Positions 16,561 to 25,024 of a stretch of DNA of 64,000 nt are shown here, piece by piece. The translations under genes and the position numbers were made by a program. The first letter of the stretch is position 1, and the number at the start of each line of letters is the position of its first letter. The DNA comes from Microbacterium sp. C7(2022) (GTDB lineage Bacteria > Actinomycetota > Actinomycetes > Actinomycetales > Microbacteriaceae): positions 310,001-374,000 of the forward strand of contig NZ_JAPEHV010000004.1 of the NCBI RefSeq assembly GCF_028823665.1, written 5' to 3'. A model generated the notes under the pieces. It saw only the letters and a program-made list of their open reading frames with translations. It searched no databases and was not told the origin of the DNA.

Positions 16561-17541
16561 ATGGCACTCACACGAGATGACATCGTTTTCGCCGGCCGCG
16601 AGCCGCGCATTCCCGCCAGCTACCCGGTGACGCGCTTCGCGGCGCCGTGCCTCGCAGACAGCGAGCGATCCACGCGCGTGCTCGCCGACGTCCTCGGGAT
16701 CGAGGTGGCGACGACCGTTGCCCTCCCGACCGGTGTCGCGGCCGTCGGAAAAGCAGGACAGATCGAGCACTTCGCCGCGAGCGGTGGTGTGCGGGCGCGC
16801 AACGTCGAGCGCCTCACCGCGTTCGAGGATGAAAAGCGCGACTGGGCCGATCTGAAAGAGGAGCGCACCCGCGAGGGCGTCCGGTTCAGCCTCGGCGAGG
16901 AGACAGCCGCGCGGCTGACCCGCCTCGCCGACGCGGTGCTCGACAAGGCCGGTCTCGCAAGCGACGGTGCGAGCTCGCGCATCGTGCTCGAGCAGTGGGC
17001 GCAATTCGACGAGCGAGGCAAGGAAGTAGCCGCCGGCGTCGGCCGCGCGACGGTCGCTGTCACCTATGAGGTCGCGGGCGTTCCCATGCTGGGGGCGGGG
17101 GCGAAGAGCAACCTGCACTTCGATCCCGAAGGCGCAGGCGGCGCGCTGGCGCGCTTCTTCCACGTCAACCGTCGATCCGACGAGGTCGGTGAAGTGCGCA
17201 CAGCGCCGTTCGAGTTGGCCCTGGACGGGCTGCTCGAAGAGTCGTGGACGTCGCGCGAACTCTCGCCGGGCGACGCGAAAATCGAGATCCAGTCGGCGAC
17301 GACGGGGCTGCTGGCGCTGCCCGCGCACGTACCCCAGTCGCACGCGCTGCCGGTGCTGTCGGTCGAGGGCGTGGTGCACGGCGACTTCGGTGGGCTCGAT
17401 CAGCTCCACTTCGCCCGCTACTTGCCGTTGTTCGATGCGAAGGATGCCGCGCGCCGCGGCTTCGCTCCCGGTGTCGATCCGGCGATCGGCCTGTACGAGC
17501 CCGACAAGGCGAGGACGCAGCCGCGCCGACAGGTGGCGTGA
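16561..17541 (+). CDS. hypothetical protein, companion of the caspase-like gene
   Basis: A 326-residue protein I cannot assign. It lacks a signal peptide. Residues 20-85 contain VLADVLGIEV, then QIEHFAASGG. Residues 160-220 contain VTYEVAGVPMLGAGAKSNLHF, then GALARFFHVNR. This second region resembles repeat modules ('v.y.vdG.pv.GpGaK..v') that I recall, without certainty, preceding DUF6345 domains in single-chain proteins. If so, the operon is a split version and this protein could be a prodomain, inhibitor or substrate of the caspase-like partner. AGGAAAGG before the ATG and the 26-base gap indicate co-expression. Confidence 0.55.
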   Translation: MALTRDDIVFAGREPRIPASYPVTRFAAPCLADSERSTRVLADVLGIEVATTVALPTGVAAVGKAGQIEHFAASGGVRARNVERLTAFEDEKRDWADLKEERTREGVRFSLGEETAARLTRLADAVLDKAGLASDGASSRIVLEQWAQFDERGKEVAAGVGRATVAVTYEVAGVPMLGAGAKSNLHFDPEGAGGALARFFHVNRRSDEVGEVRTAPFELALDGLLEESWTSRELSPGDAKIEIQSATTGLLALPAHVPQSHALPVLSVEGVVHGDFGGLDQLHFARYLPLFDAKDAARRGFAPGVDPAIGLYEPDKARTQPRRQVA

Positions 17542-17620
17542 ACACGGCGCCTGCTGAGGGTCTTGTGGTGGCCCCCGTTCACACGTGAGACTTCTGGTGT
17601 CACGCGAAGAGGGGGCCATC

Positions 17621-17992
17621 ATGGCGCACGGAGACATCACCCACATCGACATCCCGGTCAGCGATCTGGCGAAGGGGAGCGCGTTCTACGGCACCCTCTT
17701 CGGGTGGCAGATCGCCGAGATTCCCGGGTATGAGGGATATCCGATGTGGCAGGCGCCCAATAAGGTCTCGGGCGGAGGCCTCGCGCCACGCGAGCCCGGG
17801 TTCGAGCAGCCTCGGTCGTACGTTGAGGTCGATTCGATCGAGGCGATCCTCGCCACCGCCAAGGACCTCGGCGCCGAGGTGCTCCGCGGTAAGGAGCCGA
17901 TCAGCGAGACCAGTTGGTGGGCGGTCATTCGCGACCCCGACGGCAACGTCATCGGCCTCTACGAAGGCGTCACCGACACCGGCGGGGAGTGA
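17621..17992 (+). CDS. VOC (glyoxalase/bleomycin-resistance) family protein
   Basis: A 123-residue vicinal-oxygen-chelate protein. It contains two beta-alpha-beta-beta-beta modules: ITHIDIPVSDLAKGSAFYGTLFGW at the start, and a second module ending DPDGNVIGLYEG. GAAGAGGGGG lies upstream of the ATG at 17621; a longer GTG-initiated form from 17585 is less likely. Members bind metal and can act on small molecules or bind drugs; the role here is unknown. It stands alone, upstream of the prp regulator. Confidence 0.85.
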   Translation: MAHGDITHIDIPVSDLAKGSAFYGTLFGWQIAEIPGYEGYPMWQAPNKVSGGGLAPREPGFEQPRSYVEVDSIEAILATAKDLGAEVLRGKEPISETSWWAVIRDPDGNVIGLYEGVTDTGGE

Positions 17993-18019
17993 CGCCGGGG
18001 AGCGACGCCGCTCCGGGAT

Positions 18020-18079
18020 GTATACCAAGGGCGCGATTGGAAGCTGATGGTGGCATCCCCGTCCGCTTTGTGTATACAC
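18020..18079. promoter_or_regulatory. paired GTATAC operator candidates before the GntR gene
   Basis: atGTATACca at 18018-18027 and the perfect palindrome gtGTATACac at 18070-18079 have cores 52 bp apart, about five helical turns. GntR/FCD regulators commonly bind short palindromes with TATAC half-sites. The second copy is 29 bases upstream of the regulator's ATG, so autoregulation of the prp operon is likely. Confidence 0.55.
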
Positions 18080-18108
18080 TGAGGGGCGAGCCGACGGGAG
18101 GGTGAGAC

Positions 18109-18801
18109 ATGCGCGCGAGCGATCGAGCGTACGACACGCTTCTCGAAGAGATTCAGTCCGGCGTGTTGCGGCCCGGAGTCGTGCTCGGCGAAGTCGAGCA
18201 GGCTGAGCGGCTCGGCGTGAGCCGCACGCCATTGCGCGAGGCGTTGCGTCGGCTGGGTGCAGATGGCTTGGTCGTGCAGCGCTCGCCGCGCGTGACGGTC
18301 GTCTCGGCGATCGATGAAACAGACATTCGCGAGCTGTTCGAGGTGCGTCGCGCGCTCGAAGAATCCGCGGCCCGCCTGGCTGCGGCTCGCGGCGAGGTGG
18401 CCGTGTTCGCAGCGCTCGCGGACCGCTTCGCTGAGTTCGTGGGGGAGGGCCAGCGCGCGGCCGCGACGTCGAACGGCACGCGCTCCGATGCCGACGCCTA
18501 CTATGCCGCGATCGCCGATTTCGATGCCGCGCTCGACGCCGCCGTGCACAACGACTACCTGACGGCCGCGCTGCGCACGGTGCGCACCCACCTGGTGCGG
18601 GTGCGGCGCCTCGCGCGAGACAATCCCGCGCGGCTCGCGGCATCCGTCACCGAACACCGCCTCATCGCGCATGCCATCGCGCAGCGCGACGCAGACCTCG
18701 CCGCTCACGCGACGCACGTGCACCTGCACAACGCGCTGAGCAGCATCCTCGACACCCTCGATGCCGCGCGCGGCGCCGACATCCATGAAGGAGCAGCATG
18801 A
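18109..18801 (+). CDS. GntR family regulator with FCD ligand-binding domain (prp operon)
   Basis: A 230-residue regulator. The N-terminal winged helix spans about residues 1-70 ([12 protein letters not shown], then [22 protein letters not shown]). An all-helical FCD domain follows, with [18 protein letters not shown] and the metal-ligand pattern ending [25 protein letters not shown]. It overlaps prpD by ATGA, so it is the first gene of the propionate operon. It probably senses a 2-methylcitrate-cycle intermediate, as related PrpR/FCD proteins do. Two GTATAC palindromes upstream are candidate sites. Confidence 0.88.
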   Translation: MRASDRAYDTLLEEIQSGVLRPGVVLGEVEQAERLGVSRTPLREALRRLGADGLVVQRSPRVTVVSAIDETDIRELFEVRRALEESAARLAAARGEVAVFAALADRFAEFVGEGQRAAATSNGTRSDADAYYAAIADFDAALDAAVHNDYLTAALRTVRTHLVRVRRLARDNPARLAASVTEHRLIAHAIAQRDADLAAHATHVHLHNALSSILDTLDAARGADIHEGAA

Positions 18802-20318
18802 CCACGAACCACCACCTCCGCGTCCACCGCAGCGATGAGAACCTCGCGCGCGAAGGCCAGCTCGCATGGCGCATCGCCGAGGTCGCCGCAGACCCGGTCG
18901 CGGTTGACGACGACGTGGTCGACATGATCATCAACCGCATCATCGACAACGCATCGGTGGCCGCGGCATCCCTCACTCGTGCGCCGGTCAGCGCGGCGCG
19001 CCAGCAGGCCCTCGACCACGCCGTGTCGGTCGGTGGCGCCGGCGCGACGGTGTTCGGCTGCACCCTCGACCGCAAGACCAGCCCCGAGTGGGCGGCGTGG
19101 GCGAACGGTGTCGCGGTGCGCGAACTCGACTACCACGACACGTTCCTGGCCGCAGACTATTCGCACCCGGGCGACAACATCCCGCCCATTCTCGCCGTGG
19201 CCCAGCACGTCGGCGCCGACGGCGCCGCTCTCGTGCGGGGCATCGCGACCGGGTACGAGATCCAGATCGACCTCGTGCGCGCCATCTGCCTGCACAAGCA
19301 CAAGATCGACCATGTCGCCCACCTCGGACCCTCGGCCGCCGCCGGAATCGGCACGCTCCTGGGCCTCGACACCGAGACGATCTACCAGGCCGTGGGTCAG
19401 GCGCTGCACACCACGACCGCCACTCGCCAGTCGCGCAAGGGCGAAATCTCGACGTGGAAGGCGCACGCCCCCGCGTTCGCCGGCAAGATGGCCGTCGAAG
19501 CGGTCGATCGCGCGATGCGCGGCGAGACGTCGCCATCGCCCATCTACGAAGGTGAAGACGGCGTGATCGCCTACCTTCTCGACGGCCCCGAGGCCGCGTA
19601 CGAGGTGCCGCTCCCCGTCACCGGTGAGGCCAAGCGCGGCATCCTCGATTCATATACGAAGGAGCACTCGGCCGAGTACCAGGCGCAGGCGTGGATCGAC
19701 CTCGCACGCAAGCTGCACAACGAGGCATCCTTCGACCCCGCCGACGTCGAGTCGATCGTGCTGCACACCTCGCACCACACGCACTACGTGATCGGCTCGG
19801 GCGCGAACGACCCGCAGAAGTACGACCCCACCGCATCGCGCGAGACGCTCGACCACTCGATTCCGTACATCTTCGCCGTTGCTCTGCAGGACGGCGGATG
19901 GCACCACGTCGACTCATACACTCCCGAGCGCGCGGGTCGCGAAGACACCGTTGCGCTGTGGCACAAGATCACCACGGCCGAGGATGCCGAGTGGACCCGC
20001 CGCTATCACTCGGAAGACCCCGACGAGAAGGCGTTTGGCGGGCGCGTGGTCATCACTCTCGCCGACGGCACCGTGATCGAAGACGAGATCGCCGTCGCCG
20101 ACGCTCACCCGCTTGGGGCACGTCCTTTCGCGCGCGAGCAGTACATCGCGAAGTTCCGGACGCTGGCCGAACCCGTACTCGAGGCCGCAGAGATCGAGCG
20201 GTTCCTGTCGCTCGTGCAGCGTCTGCCGGAGCTTTCGGTCGACGAGGTGCGCGAACTGTCGATCGTGGCGAAGCCGGGTGTTCTCGCCGCGGCGCCCGCG
20301 CCGAAGGGTCTGTTCTAG
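18798..20318 (+). CDS. prpD: 2-methylcitrate dehydratase PrpD (MmgE/PrpD family)
   Basis: A 506-residue enzyme that dehydrates 2-methylcitrate to 2-methylaconitate in propionyl-CoA degradation. Family features are present in order: [35 protein letters not shown], a helical core with [30 protein letters not shown], and [13 protein letters not shown]. Length is close to other PrpD proteins (about 480-505). It overlaps the upstream regulator gene and, by TAGTG, the downstream prpB. The operon lacks the AcnD/PrpF alternative, consistent with a PrpD-type pathway. Confidence 0.93.
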   Translation: MTTNHHLRVHRSDENLAREGQLAWRIAEVAADPVAVDDDVVDMIINRIIDNASVAAASLTRAPVSAARQQALDHAVSVGGAGATVFGCTLDRKTSPEWAAWANGVAVRELDYHDTFLAADYSHPGDNIPPILAVAQHVGADGAALVRGIATGYEIQIDLVRAICLHKHKIDHVAHLGPSAAAGIGTLLGLDTETIYQAVGQALHTTTATRQSRKGEISTWKAHAPAFAGKMAVEAVDRAMRGETSPSPIYEGEDGVIAYLLDGPEAAYEVPLPVTGEAKRGILDSYTKEHSAEYQAQAWIDLARKLHNEASFDPADVESIVLHTSHHTHYVIGSGANDPQKYDPTASRETLDHSIPYIFAVALQDGGWHHVDSYTPERAGREDTVALWHKITTAEDAEWTRRYHSEDPDEKAFGGRVVITLADGTVIEDEIAVADAHPLGARPFAREQYIAKFRTLAEPVLEAAEIERFLSLVQRLPELSVDEVRELSIVAKPGVLAAAPAPKGLF

Positions 20319-21220
20319 TGCTGTATTCGTCCGTTTCGCCGGCCGACAAGCGGCGCGCGTTTCGTGAACGGCTGGCATCGGGGGAGTTGCTGCGCTTTCC
20401 CGGTGCGTTCAACCCGCTTTCGGCGCGGCTCATCGAACGCAAGGGCTTCGAGGGCGTGTACATCTCGGGCGCCGTGTTGTCGGCCGACCTCGGACTCCCT
20501 GACATCGGGCTGACGACGCTCACCGAGGTCGCCGGCCGTGGTCAGCAGATCGCACGCATGACCGATCTACCCGCCATCATCGATGCCGACACCGGGTTCG
20601 GTGAGCCGATGAACGTCGCCCGCACGATCCAGACGCTCGAAGATGCGGGGCTGGCCGGCACGCACATCGAAGACCAGCTCAACCCCAAGCGTTGCGGACA
20701 CCTCGATGGCAAGTCGGTCGTCGACCAAGACACCGCCATCAAACGGATCCGCGCGGCGGCCGATGCCCGGCGCGACCCGAACTTCCTGATCATGGCGCGC
20801 ACCGATATCGCCGCGGTCGAGGGAGTGGATGCCGCGATCGAGCGGGCGAAGGCGCTGGTGGATGCCGGAGCCGACGCCATCTTCCCCGAAGCGATGCGTT
20901 CCCTCGCCGAGTTCGAGGCCGTGCGCGCAGCGATCGACGTGCCGTTGCTGGCGAATATGACCGAGTTCGGCAAGTCCGAGTTGTTCTCGGCCGACCAGCT
21001 GCGCGACGTCGGGATCAACATCGTCATCTGGCCGGTGTCACTCTTGCGGATGGCGATGGGCGCGGCATCCCGAGCCCTCGATACGCTCACCGAGGAGGGG
21101 CACCTCACCTCGCAGTTGGGAGCGATGCAGCACCGCGCCGACCTGTACGACCTGGTCGACTACGAGGAGTACAACCACTTCGACCAGGACGTGTTCAACT
21201 TCCACATCACGAAGGACTGA
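20318..21220 (+). CDS. prpB: 2-methylisocitrate lyase PrpB
   Basis: A 300-residue TIM-barrel lyase that splits 2-methylisocitrate into pyruvate and succinate. The start is GTG, overlapping the prpD stop (TAGTG). It shows PGAFNPLSARLIERKGFEGVYISGA, the metal-binding DADTGFGEP, the catalytic loop EDQLNPKRCGH with the active-site Cys, and ARTDIAAVEG. The KRCGH loop is shared by isocitrate and methylisocitrate lyases; the ~300-residue length and the context favour PrpB. Confidence 0.94.
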   Translation: MLYSSVSPADKRRAFRERLASGELLRFPGAFNPLSARLIERKGFEGVYISGAVLSADLGLPDIGLTTLTEVAGRGQQIARMTDLPAIIDADTGFGEPMNVARTIQTLEDAGLAGTHIEDQLNPKRCGHLDGKSVVDQDTAIKRIRAAADARRDPNFLIMARTDIAAVEGVDAAIERAKALVDAGADAIFPEAMRSLAEFEAVRAAIDVPLLANMTEFGKSELFSADQLRDVGINIVIWPVSLLRMAMGAASRALDTLTEEGHLTSQLGAMQHRADLYDLVDYEEYNHFDQDVFNFHITKD

Positions 21221-21221
21221 C

Positions 21222-22403
21222 ATGACAGACATCAAGAAGGGACTCGCGGGGGTCGTCGTCGACTACACCGCCGTCTCGAAGGTCAACCCCGAGACGAACT
21301 CGCTGCTGTACCGCGGGTACCCCGTGCAGGAACTCGCCGCCACGCAGACGTTCGAGGCCGTGGCGTATCTGCTGTGGCACGGAGAGCTGCCGACGGATGC
21401 CGCGCTCGCCGAGCTTCGGGCGACCGAGCGTGAGCACCGCGCGCTGCCCGACGATGTGAAGGCCGCCATCGATCTGGTCCCCGTTGGTGCACACCCGATG
21501 GATGAGGTGCGCACGGCCGTCAGCCTGATCGGGGCGCGCGACCTTGCGGGGCTCGGATCGGTGATGGATGCCGGGGGCACCGCCGAGGAGAACCTCGAGC
21601 GCAGCATCCGACTCTTCGCCGTTCTTCCCGCGATCGTCGCGTACGGCCAGCGTCGCCGGCGGGGCGAAGAGCTCGTCGCCCCTCGCGATGACCTCGACTA
21701 CGCGGCGAACTTCTTGTGGATGACCTTCGGCGAGGAAGCCGATGACGTCGTCGTCGACGCGTTCAACCGCTCGATGATCCTGTACGCCGAGCACTCGTTC
21801 AACGCCTCGACGTTCACCGCGCGCGTCATCACGTCGACGCTGAGCGACCTGTACTCCGCTGTCGTGGGCGCGATCGGCGCGCTGAAGGGTCCGCTGCACG
21901 GCGGGGCGAACGAAGCCGTTTTGCACATCTTCGATGAGATCGGCTCGGCCGACAACGTCGTCGCGTGGCTCGATGACGCGCTCGCCTCGAAGCGCAAGAT
22001 CATGGGCTTCGGTCACCGTGTCTACAAGCGAGGTGATTCGCGCGTGCCGACGATGAAGGCCGCGCTGGACACCTTGGTCGAGCACTACGACAAGCCCGAG
22101 GTGGCCGCGTTGTACGACGCGCTCGAGAGCGAGTTCGTCGAGCGCAAGGGGATCTACCCGAACCTCGACTACCCGTCGGGGCCTGCGTACAACCTGATCG
22201 GGTTCGACACGCTGACCTTCACGCCGCTCTTCGTCGCGGCGCGTGTGACCGGGTGGACCGCGCACATTATGGAGCAGGCGGCATCGAACGCGCTGATCCG
22301 CCCGCTATCGGAGTACAACGGCGAAGACGAGCGTCACATCGAGGGTTGCGTGCCGGATGCGGCGGTTGTCGAGGCCGCGGAGCGTCCGGCTGAGGCGGAG
22401 TAG
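21222..22403 (+). CDS. prpC: 2-methylcitrate synthase / citrate synthase PrpC
   Basis: A 393-residue citrate-synthase-fold enzyme that condenses propionyl-CoA with oxaloacetate. It starts one base after prpB ends. Conserved elements are LLYRGYPVQELA near residue 25, the catalytic His in GPLHGGANEAV, GFGHRVYKRGDSR, and the catalytic Asp/Arg region VERKGIYPNLDYPSGPAYNLIGF. The N-terminus and gene order prpDBC indicate the methylcitrate enzyme, though these synthases often also use acetyl-CoA. It is the last gene of the operon. Confidence 0.94.
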   Translation: MTDIKKGLAGVVVDYTAVSKVNPETNSLLYRGYPVQELAATQTFEAVAYLLWHGELPTDAALAELRATEREHRALPDDVKAAIDLVPVGAHPMDEVRTAVSLIGARDLAGLGSVMDAGGTAEENLERSIRLFAVLPAIVAYGQRRRRGEELVAPRDDLDYAANFLWMTFGEEADDVVVDAFNRSMILYAEHSFNASTFTARVITSTLSDLYSAVVGAIGALKGPLHGGANEAVLHIFDEIGSADNVVAWLDDALASKRKIMGFGHRVYKRGDSRVPTMKAALDTLVEHYDKPEVAALYDALESEFVERKGIYPNLDYPSGPAYNLIGFDTLTFTPLFVAARVTGWTAHIMEQAASNALIRPLSEYNGEDERHIEGCVPDAAVVEAAERPAEAE

Positions 22404-22585
22404 CGGCTCGGGCTGGGTTCGGCGCGGGAGGTGCCGGATCGTGAGGTGACCGTTGCGGTGCGCACGCCGGTCGCTGACCTGAGCGTCTCGTTCGAGGGGC
22501 GCACGCCGGGAATCTGAGGTGCTCGCGACCTGAGGGCGCGTGCCCGTAGGGTGATCCTATGAGTCAGGTCGCAGGGTAGCTGCAG

Positions 22586-23800
22586 GTGTATTCCCTGCTT
22601 CTGGCGATCATCTACATCGCCTTCATCAGTCTCGGGCTCCCCGACTCTCTCGTCGGCGCCGGCTGGCCGGTCATGCAGCAAGACCTCGGCGTGCCCATCG
22701 CCTTCGCGGGCATCATCACGATGATCATCGCCGCGGGCACGATCTTCTCGAGCCTCGCCTCCGAGCGAGTGACTCGCCGTTTCGGCGCCGGGCTCGTCAC
22801 GGCCGTCAGCGTCGGCATGACCGCGGCTGCGCTGGTCGGTTTCTCGTTTAGCGACGCGTTCTGGATGCTGTGCTTGTGGGCAATCCCGTACGGACTCGGC
22901 GCGGGAGCGGTGGATGCCGCGCTCAACAACTACGTCGCGCTTCACTACGCGGCCCGGCACATGAACTGGCTTCACGCGTGCTGGGGGCTCGGTGCCTCGA
23001 TCAGTCCGTTCGTGATGAGTTACACGATCGCCTCGGGGATGGGGTGGAGTAGCGCCTACCTCATCATCGGAGTGATCCAGGGTGTGCTCACGTTCGCGCT
23101 GCTTGCGAGCATTCCGCTCTGGGGCAAAGTCAATCCGATCGTGCGCGAGCAGGGTGCGGATGCCGCTCCCGGCGATCCCGCGAGCGATGCCGCCGGGCGC
23201 GGAAGCAGCCACGTGCCGCTCGCGACGGCGCTCCGCATTCCCGGGGTCATCCTGATCCTCACGGCGTTCTTCGCCTACTGCGCGCTGGAGAGCACCGCAA
23301 TCCTCTGGGCGTCGACGTACCTCGTGAACGATCGTGGCGTCGCCGCCGCGACAGCCGCTGCCTTCGCCTCCCTCTTCCTCCTCGGAATCACTGCGGGCCG
23401 GTTCTTGGCGGGCTTTGTCGCCGACCGAGTCGGCGACCGCTGGATGATCCGCGGCGGGTTCGCCGTGGTGGGCCTCGGCGGGGTGATGCTGGCGCTTCCC
23501 GTCGAGACGAACTTCTTCGCGCTCGCGGGACTCGTTGTCGCCGGGCTCGGGTGTGCACCCATCTACCCCGCGATCATCCACTCCACTCCGGTGAATTTCG
23601 GTCGTCGCAACTCGCAGGCCATCATCGGCATCCAGATGGCCGCCGCGTACACCGGATCGACCTGCGCGCCCCCGCTGTTCGGTGCGATCTCGGCGGGCAC
23701 CGGCATGTGGATCTTCCCGCTGTTCCTCGGGGTTCTGGTCGTTCTGGGGCTGGTCATGTCGGAACGTCTGAATGCGCTCGTTGCGCGCAAGGCCCTGTGA
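22586..23800 (+). CDS. MFS transporter, start at GTG after a stop in the first-ATG reading
   Basis: A 404-residue major facilitator protein with about 12 hydrophobic segments. The first is YSLLLAIIYIAFISLGLPDSL, typical of a sugar-type MFS subgroup, and VADRVGDRWMIRGG forms the loop before the second half. An ATG at 22559 lies in the same frame and reads MSQVAG followed by TAG, so translation from there would end after six codons. The GTG at 22586 restarts with the usual first helix. The protein is therefore probably intact but the upstream ATG is either a non-functional start, a tiny leader, or a recent nonsense change. The substrate is unknown. Confidence 0.8.
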   Translation: MYSLLLAIIYIAFISLGLPDSLVGAGWPVMQQDLGVPIAFAGIITMIIAAGTIFSSLASERVTRRFGAGLVTAVSVGMTAAALVGFSFSDAFWMLCLWAIPYGLGAGAVDAALNNYVALHYAARHMNWLHACWGLGASISPFVMSYTIASGMGWSSAYLIIGVIQGVLTFALLASIPLWGKVNPIVREQGADAAPGDPASDAAGRGSSHVPLATALRIPGVILILTAFFAYCALESTAILWASTYLVNDRGVAAATAAAFASLFLLGITAGRFLAGFVADRVGDRWMIRGGFAVVGLGGVMLALPVETNFFALAGLVVAGLGCAPIYPAIIHSTPVNFGRRNSQAIIGIQMAAAYTGSTCAPPLFGAISAGTGMWIFPLFLGVLVVLGLVMSERLNALVARKAL

Positions 23801-23862
23801 TCCGCGGCACTTCGGTGAGACGATTCCCCTGAACGCCGTCAGGCGCACCTCGGGAGCACAAG

Positions 23863-24426
23863 ATGAGACCGCTCAGATACTCGATCAACGTCACCCTCGA
23901 CGGCTGCTGTCATCACGAAGCCGGCCTCCCGCCCGATGACGAGTCGATGGCGTACTGGACGGCGCAAATGCAGCGCGCCGATGCGCTTCTCTACGGCCGC
24001 GTGACCTACCAGATGATGGAGTCGGCCTGGCGAAAGCCCGAGACGGGCCCGTGGCCGGAGTGGATGAGCGAGGCAGACATTCCGTTCGCTGAAGCGATCG
24101 ACCGCGCCAAGAAGTACGTGGTGTCCAGCACGCTGCCCGCGGTTGATTGGAACTCCGAGCTCGTGAGCGGCGACCTGGGGGAGGCGGTTCGCCGGCTGAA
24201 GCAAGAACCGGGCGAGGGGCTGTGGGTCGGCGGCGTGACGCTGCCGGTGGCGCTCGCGGATCTCGGGTTGATCGACGAGTACGAGTTCGTCGTGCATCCG
24301 ATCATTGCCGGGCACGGGCCCACGCTCCTCGCCGGCCTCCGTGACCGCATCGCGCTCGAACTCATCGACCGTCACGAGTTTCGGTCGGGCGCCACCGTCA
24401 TGCGCTATCGGCCGGTGCGCGGCTAA
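23863..24426 (+). CDS. dihydrofolate reductase family protein (RibD C-terminal domain)
   Basis: A 187-residue protein of the RibD-C/DHFR-like fold. The N-terminal MRPLRYSINVTLDGCCHH, LLYGRVTYQMM, and the glycine-rich cofactor loop GEGLWVGGVTLPVAL near residue 120 are conserved. DEYEFVVHPIIAGHGPTLL follows. Such stand-alone proteins are NADPH-dependent reductases of uncharacterised substrates, distinct from true FolA or RibD. Monocistronic or paired with the P-loop gene 26 bases downstream. Confidence 0.85.
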   Translation: MRPLRYSINVTLDGCCHHEAGLPPDDESMAYWTAQMQRADALLYGRVTYQMMESAWRKPETGPWPEWMSEADIPFAEAIDRAKKYVVSSTLPAVDWNSELVSGDLGEAVRRLKQEPGEGLWVGGVTLPVALADLGLIDEYEFVVHPIIAGHGPTLLAGLRDRIALELIDRHEFRSGATVMRYRPVRG

Positions 24427-24452
24427 CGCCGGATCTGCCCTACAGTCGCGGC

Positions 24453-25004
24453 ATGCGTATCGTCGTCTCGGGGACTCATGCCAGCGGGAAGAGCACGATT
24501 GTCTCCGACTTCGCTGGCCGTCATCCCGAGTACGCGGTGTTGCCGGATCCGTTCGAGCTCGTGGATGAGTTCTGGGACGACGCGAGCGCAGCTTCTTTCG
24601 TCGCCCAGCTTCGCGTTTCGGCGGCCCGGCTTGACCTCGACCACACCCCGGGAAGCCTGATCGCCGAGCGGGGTCCGGTCGACTTCCTTGCCTACCTGCT
24701 GGCGATGGATGACCTCGCGGGCGAGTCGGGCTCACGCGAGCTGATGAGCCGCGTGGCGGAGATGACGAGGGAAGCGATGCGGAACGTCGACCTGCTTGCT
24801 GTGCTCCCGCTCGCTCGGGGCGATGGGATCTTCGTCGCAGCTGATGAGAACCTTCCGCTTCGGCAAGCGATGAACGATGTTCTCCTCGACCTCATCGCAG
24901 AAGAGGACGTGGTGGGCGCTGATGTGCGGGTCGTTGAGCTCACGGGGGATCGCGCCGCGCGACTGGCGAGCCTCGAGGAAGCCGTGGCGGCCCGCGTGTC
25001 GTAG
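24453..25004 (+). CDS. P-loop NTPase, nucleoside-kinase-like
   Basis: A 183-residue P-loop protein. Walker A is SGTHASGKST at residues 6-15, a LIAERGPVDFLAYLL segment serves as the DRG-type substrate motif, and a lid-like region follows. The fold resembles small kinases (AAA_28/thymidylate-kinase-like) that phosphorylate nucleosides or cofactors. No known substrate motif is decisive. It is followed 20 bases later by the thiolase gene, but no functional link is apparent. Confidence 0.75.
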   Translation: MRIVVSGTHASGKSTIVSDFAGRHPEYAVLPDPFELVDEFWDDASAASFVAQLRVSAARLDLDHTPGSLIAERGPVDFLAYLLAMDDLAGESGSRELMSRVAEMTREAMRNVDLLAVLPLARGDGIFVAADENLPLRQAMNDVLLDLIAEEDVVGADVRVVELTGDRAARLASLEEAVAARVS

Positions 25005-25024
25005 GCCCGTGCAAGGATCGAATC

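Noticed and set aside
22404-22558. Repeated ggcgcacgccgg words between prpC and the MFS gene
   Set aside because: Only two short matches in GC-rich DNA with no fixed period; not enough for a repeat call.
22559-23800. MFS gene as a pseudogene
   Set aside because: The stop codon precedes the first helix and a GTG in frame gives a full 12-segment protein, so I call it intact.
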